DNA from: JAJTZA01 sp041749815
GTDB taxonomy: Bacteria > Verrucomicrobiota > Verrucomicrobiia > Chthoniobacterales > Terrimicrobiaceae
DNA length: 12,608 nucleotides
Reading direction: 5' to 3'
Assembly (NCBI GenBank): GCA_041749815.1
Contig: JBGTAR010000076.1
Span: 1 to 12,608 of the forward strand
Below the pieces are notes generated by a model that saw only the letters and a list, made by a program, of their open reading frames with translations, was not told the DNA's origin and did no database searches. Position 1 is the stretch's first letter. Each line of letters begins with the position of its first letter. Both the position numbers and the translations under genes were made by a program. Below, in pieces: positions 1 through 7,181 of this stretch.

Positions 1-1078
1 GCTGCCCAGTTCGTCGCCCAACGCCAATCCCATCACTTCCGGGGCATCGGGGGGAGTGGCCTCAGCGACGGTGCGCCTGTTTGGAAAACCCTTCACCATC
101 ACGGAATACAACTATTCCGGGCCGGGGCGGTTTCGCGGGGTCGGAGGAATTCTTACTGGGGCTTTGGGAGCCTTGCAAAATTGGGACGCCATGTGGCGGT
201 TTGCATATAGTCACGGGGCTACGAATCTCTTTCATGCAGCGCCCATGGGCTATTTCGATCTCGCGGGAGACCCGCTCAACCTGGCTGCCGACCGATTGAC
301 GCTCTTCCTTTTTCTTAGGCGCGATTTGACCGCCGCACCAACAGCGATTGCCACGCTGCTTCCGGAAAAAGACCTCCGCAACCCAATCCCGGGTCAAAGC
401 GTTTCGCCCCTTCGATCGGCGGCCTGGCTCACGCGGGTTGGGAGCATCGTCACACGACCGGGCGAAACCGTGCCATCCAAATTTCGAACCATTCCTGCAA
501 ATGCTTCCAAAGCCGTGCCCGCCCTGCGCGATCTTCTTACAACATTGGGCCTATCCCCCACCCCGGTGATTCGGTCTGAGACCGGACAGATCACGGTTGA
601 CCCGAAGCAGACGATCTTCATCATCGATTCGCCCAAAAGCGCCGGTGGATACGCCGACCCTGGGAAATCCCTGTCGGCACCATCAGCGGGCATCCAGATT
701 GACGAACTCACCATGGGAGCGACGGTTTTTATCAACAGCCTCGACGAGTCCCCCATCCAAAGCTCCCGGCGACTTCTGGTTACCCATCTCACCGATTTGC
801 AAAACACGGACATCCGGTATGGCGAAGGTGCCCGGCAAACCTTGCTCGATTGGGGCCGGCTGCCGCATCTTGTGCGGGACGGCTCGGCCCGGATCTCCGT
901 GAAAATGGAGCGACCCGGGGATTTCACTGTTTGGGCACTCTCCGTGGGCGGTCGGCGAGTTGAAAAGGTGCCATCAATCGTGAAGGACGGACAACTGGTT
1001 TTTGCCGTCAGCGTCAAAGGAACCGAAGGGGCTCGTTTGCTTTACGAAATTTCTGCGGACAACCCGGGCATTCGGTGA
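1..1078 (+). CDS. Probable secreted glycoside hydrolase, clan GH-A-like (3' portion only)
   Basis: The frame is open from the left edge (first full codon at position 2), so this is the C-terminal part, about 359 residues, of a larger protein. The GTG at 56 is internal and not a credible start. Near the left edge, GKPFTITEYN (Glu codon 104-106) resembles the strand-7 nucleophile segment of clan GH-A TIM barrels. It is followed by a QNWDAMWRFAYSH stretch like the strand-8 region of that fold. The remainder is rich in predicted beta strands (for example TVFINSLDESPIQSSRRLL, a pattern seen after the barrel in several large bacterial glycosidases) and probably forms C-terminal beta-sandwich domains. 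The catalytic acid and any signal peptide would lie upstream, outside the window. Family and substrate cannot be named. It ends 268 nt before gspE and is probably a separate transcription unit. A secreted hydrolase beside a T2SS is a plausible substrate, but that is inference. Confidence 0.6.
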   Translation, partial: LPSSSPNANPITSGASGGVASATVRLFGKPFTITEYNYSGPGRFRGVGGILTGALGALQNWDAMWRFAYSHGATNLFHAAPMGYFDLAGDPLNLAADRLTLFLFLRRDLTAAPTAIATLLPEKDLRNPIPGQSVSPLRSAAWLTRVGSIVTRPGETVPSKFRTIPANASKAVPALRDLLTTLGLSPTPVIRSETGQITVDPKQTIFIIDSPKSAGGYADPGKSLSAPSAGIQIDELTMGATVFINSLDESPIQSSRRLLVTHLTDLQNTDIRYGEGARQTLLDWGRLPHLVRDGSARISVKMERPGDFTVWALSVGGRRVEKVPSIVKDGQLVFAVSVKGTEGARLLYEISADNPGIR

Positions 1079-1346
1079 CTCAGCGCTTGAATGCTCCAAG
1101 CAGGAGCTCATGATTGAACGAGTCAGGGGGCAGTCCTAGCTATCCTGATATTCTGAATGCAAAACAATTCACAGGTTCCCTGTGATGTCGATACAGGGAT
1201 GCAATGCTGGCAAATGTGGATTCTGGGAAGCCAATGCTCTTCGGGACGCGTGCCAGCGCGTTTCCGACCACCGTTGGTCATGGCTTCAAGGGCCTTTGGT
1301 CCATTTTCCTTTGCCTTTTTTTGTTGCATAAAGTAAGTGCTTCAAC
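1079..1346. promoter_or_regulatory. Non-coding gap upstream of the T2SS operon, with short inverted repeats
   Basis: This 268-nt gap separates the hydrolase from gspE and should hold the operon's promoter. I find no convincing coding frame in it. It holds four short perfect inverted repeats: GCTCC/GGAGC at 1093-1107, TCACAGG/CCTGTGA at 1169-1185, ACGCG/CGCGT at 1246-1261 and GACCA/TGGTC at 1266-1279. A run of seven T lies at 1316-1322 but no strong stem sits directly before it. TTGAAC at 1114-1119 with TATCCT at 1141-1146 is a weak promoter-like pair at a poor spacing of 21. No sigma-70 or sigma-54 promoter is clear enough to call. Confidence 0.45.
1169..1185. repeat. Perfect 7-bp inverted repeat with 3-nt loop
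   Basis: TCACAGG - TTC - CCTGTGA forms a perfect 7-bp palindrome with a 3-nt centre, about 160 nt before the gspE start. It is not followed by a T run, so it is a poor intrinsic terminator. It could be an operator for a dimeric regulator or an RNA hairpin in the leader. The 5' half of the right arm motif recurs loosely downstream (ACAGGGA at 1193-1199). It may also be chance. Confidence 0.4.
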
Positions 1347-3044
1347 GTGAAGTTCCTAGGGGATATCTTGGTTGAGGCCGCAATCGCCGGGGGTGGAGAT
1401 CCTGAGGCGTGTGCCAAGATTACTGCCGAGGCCCTGGACCGCCAGCGTTCCCCGATTCAAGCCTTGCTGGAAGCCGAAGTGGTTGAGGAACGCCCGTTTT
1501 TGCAGCATGTGGCCAAGGCCTGTGGTTTGCCCTGGTGGTCATCCCAGCCGGCGGTGGCACCGACGGAGATCCTGAAACGCTTTCCCCTGCGATTGGCGCT
1601 GCAGCATCAACTGCTGGTTGTTGGTGAGGAGGAGCAGAACCTCCAGGTGCTGACGTTTGACCCCTTCGATTTATTGGCCAAGCAGAGGTTGGCCCAATCC
1701 TTGAGTCAGCCGGTGAAATGGGCCATGCACACCCGGCGAGACATTCTTCAGGCCCTGCGGCGGGGATATGGGATCGGAGCCGACACGTTTGAGGAAATTC
1801 TCGAAGGGCGGGAAGACGATGAAATTTTAGACAACCTGAAAGATGAGGTCCAGGAACTCGATGCGGAGGAGGATTCCGAAGCCTCAGTGGTCAAGTATGT
1901 GAATCAAATCATGCGGGAGGCCCTCATGGAACGGGCAACCGATATTCATTTTGAACCTTTGAACGAAGGGCTGCGCATCCGCTACCGGGTGGACGGCATG
2001 TTGCATGAGGTGCCCGTGCCGGCCCAAATCAGCAAGCTGCAGGACTCCGTGGTGGCTCGCGTTAAAATCATGTCCCACCTGGACATTGCCGAACGCCGGC
2101 TTCCCCAGGATGGACGGATTGCCCTCGAATTTGAGGGGCAGCCCATTGATGTGCGGGTGGCGACGATTCCAACGGTCACGGGCGAAAGCATCAGCCTTCG
2201 TCTGCTCGGTCAGCAGAAGTTCACTTTTGAACGGCTTGGGATTGATGGAGAAAACCGGGGGCGTTTGGACAAGCTCCTTGCCCTGCCCAATGGCATTATT
2301 CTCATCACCGGCCCAACAGGCAGTGGAAAATCCACCTCACTTTACACGTTTCTGACGTCGCTGAATAATGAGTCGCGGAGAATTGTGACGATTGAGGATC
2401 CCGTCGAAAACAAGCTTCCCGGGGTGTTGCAGATTGCTGTCAAACCGGAGATTGAGCTCACATTCGCCCGCGGCCTCCGGGCAATTCTGCGAGGTGATCC
2501 CAATGTTGTGATGATTGGTGAGATGCGCGATGTCGAGACAGCGGAAATCGCCATTCGAGCGGCGCTGACCGGGCATTTGGTTTTCAGCACCCTGCACACC
2601 AATGATGCCATTGGTGGCATCACGCGACTGATCGACATGGGGATCGAGCCATTTCTGGTCGCCACGTCGGTGAGAGCCTTCCTTGCCCAACGCTTGGTTC
2701 GCCGACTCTGCGAAGAGTGCCGGGCCGTGGCCGATTATCCCGAGGGTCACCTGAAAAGCATGGGATTCAGCATCCCGCCGGGTAAAGTCATTTACAAAAC
2801 TGTCGGGTGTGACGCCTGCCGCCAGACCGGGTACCAGGGACGGACCGCCATCTTCGAGATCTGCCTGGTGTCTCCGCGCATTCAGGACATGATTGCCAAA
2901 GGGGCGGCCTACAATGATTTGCAGGAGGTGGCGGCTGAGGAAGGGATGGGCTCTTTGAGACAAAATGGCTGGGATCGCGTCCTGGCCGGCGTCACCACTC
3001 TGGAAGAGGTGTTGCGGGTGACGGCTGCGGAGGGGGGTCACTAA
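1347..3044 (+). CDS. gspE: Type II secretion system assembly ATPase GspE
   Basis: Cytoplasmic hexameric ATPase that powers pseudopilus assembly, docking through GspL and GspF. Residues 1-150 form an N1E/MshEN-like N-terminal domain. The ATPase core is complete: Walker A GPTGSGKST at 322-330, Asp box IEDPVE at 349-354, Walker B VVMIGEMRD at 387-395, and His box ending HTND at 417-420. Two CxxC pairs (C455/C458 and C488/C491) give the tetracysteine zinc site typical of GspE/PilB and absent from retraction ATPases of the PilT type. The length of 565 residues is normal for GspE. The start is GTG at 1347. An in-frame TAA at 1329-1331 rules out starts further upstream, and no strong Shine-Dalgarno is visible. 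It is the first gene of the run, and gspF begins 1 nt after its stop. Alternatives such as PilB are less likely because the neighbours are clearly T2SS. Confidence 0.97.
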   Translation: MKFLGDILVEAAIAGGGDPEACAKITAEALDRQRSPIQALLEAEVVEERPFLQHVAKACGLPWWSSQPAVAPTEILKRFPLRLALQHQLLVVGEEEQNLQVLTFDPFDLLAKQRLAQSLSQPVKWAMHTRRDILQALRRGYGIGADTFEEILEGREDDEILDNLKDEVQELDAEEDSEASVVKYVNQIMREALMERATDIHFEPLNEGLRIRYRVDGMLHEVPVPAQISKLQDSVVARVKIMSHLDIAERRLPQDGRIALEFEGQPIDVRVATIPTVTGESISLRLLGQQKFTFERLGIDGENRGRLDKLLALPNGIILITGPTGSGKSTSLYTFLTSLNNESRRIVTIEDPVENKLPGVLQIAVKPEIELTFARGLRAILRGDPNVVMIGEMRDVETAEIAIRAALTGHLVFSTLHTNDAIGGITRLIDMGIEPFLVATSVRAFLAQRLVRRLCEECRAVADYPEGHLKSMGFSIPPGKVIYKTVGCDACRQTGYQGRTAIFEICLVSPRIQDMIAKGAAYNDLQEVAAEEGMGSLRQNGWDRVLAGVTTLEEVLRVTAAEGGH

Positions 3045-3045
3045 G

Positions 3046-4284
3046 ATGCCTGCGTTTACTTACGAAGCGGTGCAACGCGGCGGGGGCCGGAAGCGCGGGG
3101 AGATCGAAGCCAGGTCGCGGGCGGAGGCATGTGACAAACTTGAACGAGATCATCTTCAACCTCTCTGGCTGAAAGCCCGGGGAGAAAAACTGGAGACCAA
3201 AACCGAAAGCCCAAGCGACCATGCACTACCAAAAGGCGGTTACCGGCTGAGCGCCAAACAAACCATGCAGTTCACCGAGGAGCTGAGTGATTTGCTCGAA
3301 GCCGGGATGCAACTCGAACAGGCGCTGCGCATCATGGAGAACCGCCAGGACAAGTCTTCCCTCAAGCTGGTTTCCGCGTATCTCCGGAGTGAGGTCCGCG
3401 AGGGGGTGGCGTTTTCCGCAGCCATGCGCAAGGCCTCCCCGAGTTTCGGTGAGCTCTTCTGTAATCTGGTCGCAGCTGGCGAGCAGGGTGGTGCCCTGCA
3501 TGCCATTCTGAAGCGCACCCTCGAATACCAAAAGCTGGTCGCTGAGCTTAAAAGCAAGGTGGTTGGGGCGTTGGTCTATCCCGCATTTATCGGCTTCGCC
3601 GGTCTCATGCTCATCGTGCTTTTTGTCAGCTACCTTGTGCCCCAGTTGGGAATGCTGCTTGGCACGACGGGCAACAAACTACCGTTGGCCACCACCGTTC
3701 TTATTTCGGCCAGCCGGTTTTTGGGGGCTTGGTGGTGGTTGATTTTGATTGGCATTGTGGCCATGGCCTTCCTTTTTCGCTGGGTGATCAGCACGTCATG
3801 GGGCCGTCGATGGTGGGATAAATTCCAACTCCGGATTCCCTTGGTGGGGGCCATTCTGCGCGCCAAATTTTTTGCCCAATTTGCCCAAACGCTGGCCACC
3901 CTCACTTCGAATGGAATCGCACTCCACGGGGCTCTCAAACTGACCAATGCCGCCACTCCGAATGTGTATCTAAAATCAGTCCTTGGCGTGGTGGCGGATG
4001 ATGTCAGTGAAGGCATTCCCCTCTCGCGGGCCATTGCCAAAACCAAGGCCTTTCCCTCCATCTTTGTGGACATGGTGGTTCTCGGTGAGCAAACTGGCAA
4101 CCTCCCTCAAGCCTTGGAAAAAACCGGTGCCCGCTATGACAAAGATTTGAATACCGCAATCGCCACCCTCACAAGTCTCATTCAGCCTGCAGTGATTGTT
4201 GTGATGGCCGGTGTGGTCGGCATTGTGGCCTACTCCATGATGGGGGGAATTTTCCAGGCCGTCTCAGGTCTCCGCGGACAATAA
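3046..4284 (+). CDS. gspF: Type II secretion system inner-membrane platform protein GspF
   Basis: Polytopic inner-membrane protein at the centre of the T2SS platform, which couples GspE motion to pseudopilin extraction. The N-terminus (FTYEAVQRGGGRKRGEIEA) has the conserved opening of GspF/PilC. Two repeats of the cytoplasmic GspF domain are visible, with the paired signatures AAGEQGG near 143-149 and VLGEQTG near 345-351. Hydrophobic segments at about 172-198, 229-247 and 381-404 give the expected three membrane helices. The length of 412 residues is typical. A GGAGGGGG stretch at 3029-3036 inside the end of gspE is a purine-rich ribosome site, slightly far from the ATG, consistent with coupled translation. 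It is followed after 19 nt by gspG. Confidence 0.96.
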   Translation: MPAFTYEAVQRGGGRKRGEIEARSRAEACDKLERDHLQPLWLKARGEKLETKTESPSDHALPKGGYRLSAKQTMQFTEELSDLLEAGMQLEQALRIMENRQDKSSLKLVSAYLRSEVREGVAFSAAMRKASPSFGELFCNLVAAGEQGGALHAILKRTLEYQKLVAELKSKVVGALVYPAFIGFAGLMLIVLFVSYLVPQLGMLLGTTGNKLPLATTVLISASRFLGAWWWLILIGIVAMAFLFRWVISTSWGRRWWDKFQLRIPLVGAILRAKFFAQFAQTLATLTSNGIALHGALKLTNAATPNVYLKSVLGVVADDVSEGIPLSRAIAKTKAFPSIFVDMVVLGEQTGNLPQALEKTGARYDKDLNTAIATLTSLIQPAVIVVMAGVVGIVAYSMMGGIFQAVSGLRGQ

Positions 4285-4303
4285 AATCTCATCCAACAAC
4301 ACT

Positions 4304-4732
4304 ATGAAAAAAACACATATCCTTCCGAACCGGACCGGCGCCTACACGCTGGTTGAGATCATGCTCGTACTTTCCATCATCGTCGTTCTGATGTCAGCCG
4401 GCATTTATTACCTGATGGGAAACCTTGAGGTGGCCAAAAACACCCGGGTGAAAAGCGACCTCGAAGCCATTGGCACCCAACTGAAGGTTTATCAGATGGA
4501 AAACTTGGATTTTCCGACAACCACCCAAGGGCTGAAAGCCCTGGTCGAGCCTCCAACCACTCCGCCGAAACCTCGAAATTGGATCCAATTGCTCAAAGGC
4601 GAAGCGCTGCTTGATCCTTGGGGCAGCCCCTACCAGTACCAAAAACCTGGAAAGCATAACCCGAAGAGCTTCGACCTCTGGTCTCTTGGACCGAACAAGA
4701 CCAATGATGACCGAATCATGGGAAACTGGTAG
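4304..4732 (+). CDS. gspG: Major pseudopilin GspG, with Ala rather than Gly at the -1 cleavage position
   Basis: Main subunit of the periplasmic pseudopilus. The 142-residue protein has a short basic leader, then the hydrophobic helix YTLVEIMLVLSIIVVLMSAG, then a C-terminal GspG domain with TTTQGLKALVEPP, LLDPWGSPYQY, FDLWSLGP and a terminal NDDRIMGNW, the conserved calcium-loop region. That loop looks a few residues shorter than in the proteobacterial proteins I know. If Glu18 is the invariant Glu at +5, cleavage by the prepilin peptidase falls after Ala13. Cutting after Gly12 would put Glu at +6. Either way it departs from the usual Gly(-1)/Glu(+5). The ATG at 4304 follows the only intergenic gap over 2 nt in the run and has no visible Shine-Dalgarno, which is odd for the most abundant subunit. 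Confidence 0.96.
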   Translation: MKKTHILPNRTGAYTLVEIMLVLSIIVVLMSAGIYYLMGNLEVAKNTRVKSDLEAIGTQLKVYQMENLDFPTTTQGLKALVEPPTTPPKPRNWIQLLKGEALLDPWGSPYQYQKPGKHNPKSFDLWSLGPNKTNDDRIMGNW

Positions 4733-4734
4733 AT

Positions 4735-5271
4735 ATGAACCGCGAGGGTGCCAGCAGGGAGTTGATGTCCAAAACCTGGAAGGGGGAAATTGCCTCGAAG
4801 TGTTCCATGCAGGCATTCACGATCCTGGAAATCGTCATGGTTCTGGCAATCACGGTGTTGCTCATTGGCGCTGCCACGCCGGTATTGACCAGTATGATGA
4901 AGGCCGAGCAACTCAAAGCTCCGGCCCGCATGCTTGAGGCCATGGCGATCACCGCCCGTTGCAACGCCCTCACTGAGCAACGCCCCTACCAGATTATCAT
5001 CACTCAAAATGGTTTCACGCTTGAGCGACCTGCGGAAGACCCAGACAGAACGCCGCTTTCAGAATTCACCCTCTCCAAAGACATTGAGTTCCAAATGGCC
5101 GGATGGCCGGACGAAAAATGGGCCACACCAAAACGCCATGTCTGGTACTTTTCGCCCAGCGGCCTCAGTGAACCAATCCGGGTCATGTTCCGCAAAGATG
5201 ATTCTTATTTTTCTCAAACATACAGTGCGATCACCGGCTGGGATCAGGAGGAAACTTTCTTCATCCGATGA
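4735..5271 (+). CDS. gspH: Minor pseudopilin GspH
   Basis: Minor pseudopilin of the T2SS, FimT/GspH-like. The prepilin motif is QA|FTILEIVMVLAITVLLIG: Phe at +1, Glu at +5 and Ala, not Gly, at -1. The hydrophobic helix is followed by KAPARMLEAMAITARCNALTE, the helix typical of GspH, and a beta-rich C-terminal domain of about 110 residues ending in FFIR. Two starts are possible. ATG 4735, 2 nt after the gspG stop, gives a 26-residue leader with no Shine-Dalgarno. ATG 4765 gives a 16-residue leader and has AGGGAG at 4756-4761, though only 3 nt away. The longer form is reported. Family assignment rests on position between G and I and on the helix pattern, as GspH proteins diverge strongly. Confidence 0.83.
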   Translation: MNREGASRELMSKTWKGEIASKCSMQAFTILEIVMVLAITVLLIGAATPVLTSMMKAEQLKAPARMLEAMAITARCNALTEQRPYQIIITQNGFTLERPAEDPDRTPLSEFTLSKDIEFQMAGWPDEKWATPKRHVWYFSPSGLSEPIRVMFRKDDSYFSQTYSAITGWDQEETFFIR

Positions 5272-5642
5272 AAACCAATCGGGGATACATGTTGCTGGAG
5301 GTCGTTCTTGCGCTTTCCATTTTTATCGTGGCCGTTGTTGGCCTGCTCAAATCTCTTAGCGCCGGCTTGGATGCCAACTACCGGCAACAGATGCACACCA
5401 ACACACGTCTCAACATGCAGAGCCTTCTCGATGAGGCCCTCGCTTTGACCCCCAATTCCCAGGTGGAAAAATTTCCCGCAGACGCGTTTCATGTCAGCTA
5501 TCAGAGAGAAACCAAACCCGAAGCCGTTAAGCTGACTGATGGCAGGGAATTGAATGATATTTTCAAAGTCACCGTGACCGCCATGGACACAACACGTGAC
5601 AACAAAGTGATCGCGGAGCTCTGGACCTATGTTTCTCCCTAG
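5268..5642 (+). CDS. gspI: Minor pseudopilin GspI
   Basis: Minor pseudopilin that, in studied systems, nucleates the tip complex with GspJ and GspK. The 124-residue product has a five-residue basic leader ending in Gly (MKTNRG), then YMLLEVVLALSIFIVAVVG, with Gly at -1 and Glu at +5 as in canonical prepilins. The LLEVVLALSI string is close to the GspI consensus. The short C-terminal domain is of GspI size. Its ATG overlaps the gspH stop in an ATGA, and its end overlaps gspJ by 14 nt. The start is fixed by the conserved leader. Confidence 0.91.
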   Translation: MKTNRGYMLLEVVLALSIFIVAVVGLLKSLSAGLDANYRQQMHTNTRLNMQSLLDEALALTPNSQVEKFPADAFHVSYQRETKPEAVKLTDGRELNDIFKVTVTAMDTTRDNKVIAELWTYVSP

Positions 5643-6300
5643 CCATTTCTCCCGCCGGAGCGGACTCACACTCATTGAGGTGATGGTGGCACTTGGTGTC
5701 CTGGTCATCCTTGTCGGCGGCATATTTATGGTTGTGCAGACATCGTTAAAGACGGTGCTGAGGATCGATAACAGCGCGAGCCGTGAGGACGAAATCACCA
5801 ACCTGACCGACATCCTGCGCGGCGGGTTTCGCAACCTCCCGCCAAATGCCGGTCTCACCGGCCAACTGATCGAACTCGGTGGGGTGAAAGAATACCTCAT
5901 CATTGTCCGAAACGCCCCGGGGTTCCTGACCTGGATGTCAGAACCGGAATCGGAAAAAATGATCGTGCTGCTTTCGATGCGGCAGGATGGAAAAGACGCC
6001 TCCTGGCGGGTTTGTATGAAGCGGTTTGTTCCGGCGGAGAAATTTCCTGAGGACACCTTTGATTCCAAGTTGATCTTGCAAGCTGCAGCGAAGATTCCCT
6101 GGCTGGAATTGGTGGCAGATTTTCGGAGCGTCAATGCCCGCTTTTTTGATGCGGCTTCGAAGGCGTGGAAGGATCGCTGGGTGGACAGCGAGGTGCGCCC
6201 GGCTCTCATTGAATTGACTTTGGTCTGTGAGCAGGTGCGAGATGTGCGCAGTGAGACGAAAGTGCTTTGGGTCCCGCCCGTCCAGGGAGGCACAACATGA
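5629..6300 (+). CDS. gspJ: Minor pseudopilin GspJ
   Basis: Minor pseudopilin of the tip complex. The 223-residue product has leader MFLPSHFSRRSG and mature start LTLIEVMVALGVLVILVGG, with Gly at -1 and Glu at +5. The mature protein of about 210 residues suits GspJ, and the region around TNLTDILRGGFRNLPPN fits the helix-to-globule transition. The globular part contains two long beta-rich segments ending in a LIELTLVCEQ strand, as expected for the last GspJ sheet. The start lies 14 nt inside gspI, with GGAG at 5615-5618 as a plausible ribosome site. Its stop overlaps the gspK ATG (ATGA). Confidence 0.9.
   Translation: MFLPSHFSRRSGLTLIEVMVALGVLVILVGGIFMVVQTSLKTVLRIDNSASREDEITNLTDILRGGFRNLPPNAGLTGQLIELGGVKEYLIIVRNAPGFLTWMSEPESEKMIVLLSMRQDGKDASWRVCMKRFVPAEKFPEDTFDSKLILQAAAKIPWLELVADFRSVNARFFDAASKAWKDRWVDSEVRPALIELTLVCEQVRDVRSETKVLWVPPVQGGTT
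6284..6290 (+). promoter_or_regulatory. Ribosome binding site deciding the gspK start
   Basis: AGGGAGG lies 6 nt before the ATG at 6297, inside the end of gspJ. It favours that ATG over an in-frame TTG at 6267, which would add ten residues to the prepilin leader. Confidence 0.8.
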
Positions 6301-7181
6301 GAGCGCAATCCAAAACCAGTGGTCAGGCGTTGCTTTTGGTGATGTGGGCGTTGTTTGTCATGTGCTTTTCCATTCTTGGGCTCATGCGCCTGCTCAATAT
6401 CACGATTGGAACGTCTTCCGCGTTGGAGCGGGTCGCTATCGCCTCCTCCCTGGCCTACGCAGGAACCACCATGGGGAGAAATCCTGAATATCCTGCCAAT
6501 GGCAAACGTCAAACCCGGAAGTTCCCCAATGGAGGAGAACTGGAAATTGTGGTGGTGAGCGAGAATGGCAAACTCAACATCAACAAACTCCTCGCGGGCC
6601 AGGACCGTGAAACGCTGCGTGCCCTGTTTCGACTCTGGCGACTGAATGATGTGGAGGCGGACACCGTGCTGGACAGCCTGCTCGATTATGTCGAGCCGGG
6701 CACAACCCGCCGCCTGAATGGTGCCAAAGCGGATCAATACCGCATGGCGGGACGCCCGGGTCCATCCGGCAAACTTTTTCGTTCTGTTGATGAGATGGCC
6801 AGTGTTCTAAACTTCGATCTTGTGGTCAGAAACAAAGAAAATTGGCGGGATTATTTTACCATCTATGGAGATGGCACCCTGGACCTGACGAGTGCCCCGG
6901 TGGACCTGATCAAAGTGGTGTGCAAAGTAGGGGACTCCAGCGCCCGCGCTCTCATGCAGGGACAATCCGGCGAAGGCCCGGGAATCCGGGACATGGAAGC
7001 CGCCCGGCTGGCCATGGGAATGACCGAAAAAGAGTTCCAGGCACTGGGGGGAATGGTTTCCATGGGCGGAAAGGTCCGGCGCGTGCGCGCAACGGGCACA
7101 CTCGGGCAGGCCTCTCGTAACATCGAAGCGATCTGTCGGCTTGATACCCCGCCTGTAATTCTGGAATGGAGGGAGTGGTGA
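6297..7181 (+). CDS. gspK: Minor pseudopilin GspK
   Basis: Largest minor pseudopilin, capping the pseudopilus tip. The product is 294 residues. The leader MRAQSKTSG ends in Gly, followed by QALLLVMWALFVMCFSILGL. As in other GspK proteins, the +5 Glu is missing (Leu here). Conserved landmarks are SENGKLNINK near 88-97 and LDSLLDYVEPGTTRRLNGAK from 125, matching the usual GspK segments around NxN and LLDWxD. A later GDGTLDLTSAPVDLI matches the segment that normally reads INVNTAP. The insertion of a large helical domain into the pseudopilin fold explains the length. Start ATG 6297 is supported by a strong ribosome site and by the 4-nt overlap with gspJ. The stop overlaps gspL by 1 nt. Confidence 0.93.
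   Translation: MRAQSKTSGQALLLVMWALFVMCFSILGLMRLLNITIGTSSALERVAIASSLAYAGTTMGRNPEYPANGKRQTRKFPNGGELEIVVVSENGKLNINKLLAGQDRETLRALFRLWRLNDVEADTVLDSLLDYVEPGTTRRLNGAKADQYRMAGRPGPSGKLFRSVDEMASVLNFDLVVRNKENWRDYFTIYGDGTLDLTSAPVDLIKVVCKVGDSSARALMQGQSGEGPGIRDMEAARLAMGMTEKEFQALGGMVSMGGKVRRVRATGTLGQASRNIEAICRLDTPPVILEWREW
7168..7175 (+). promoter_or_regulatory. Ribosome binding site deciding the gspL start
   Basis: GGAGGGAG lies 5 nt before the ATG at 7181. It overlaps the alternative ATG at 7166, which it therefore cannot serve, so 7181 is the better start. Confidence 0.75.

Noticed and set aside
1290..1323. Possible intrinsic terminator ending in seven T residues
   Set aside because: No stable GC-rich stem lies immediately before the T run; only weak partial complementarity around GGCC/GGTCC is present.
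1123..1329. Minus-strand 68-codon frame in the gap before gspE
   Set aside because: No ribosome site and no recognisable motif. Its composition does not look like that of a real protein, and it covers the inverted-repeat region.
1311..1339. Promoter TTGCCT with TAAGTG at 17-nt spacing, giving a leaderless gspE
   Set aside because: The -10 match is poor and the -35 is partly a T-rich run; too weak to call.
2337..3041. Minus-strand open frame of 234 codons opposite gspE
   Set aside because: It is antisense to the conserved ATPase core, including the Walker B, His box and CxxC region. No domain is recognisable in it.
5244..6737. Long minus-strand open frame of 497 codons opposite gspI-gspJ-gspK
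   Set aside because: It lies entirely antisense to three well-supported pseudopilin genes and its product has no recognisable domain. Its composition is what antisense reading of GC-rich coding DNA produces.
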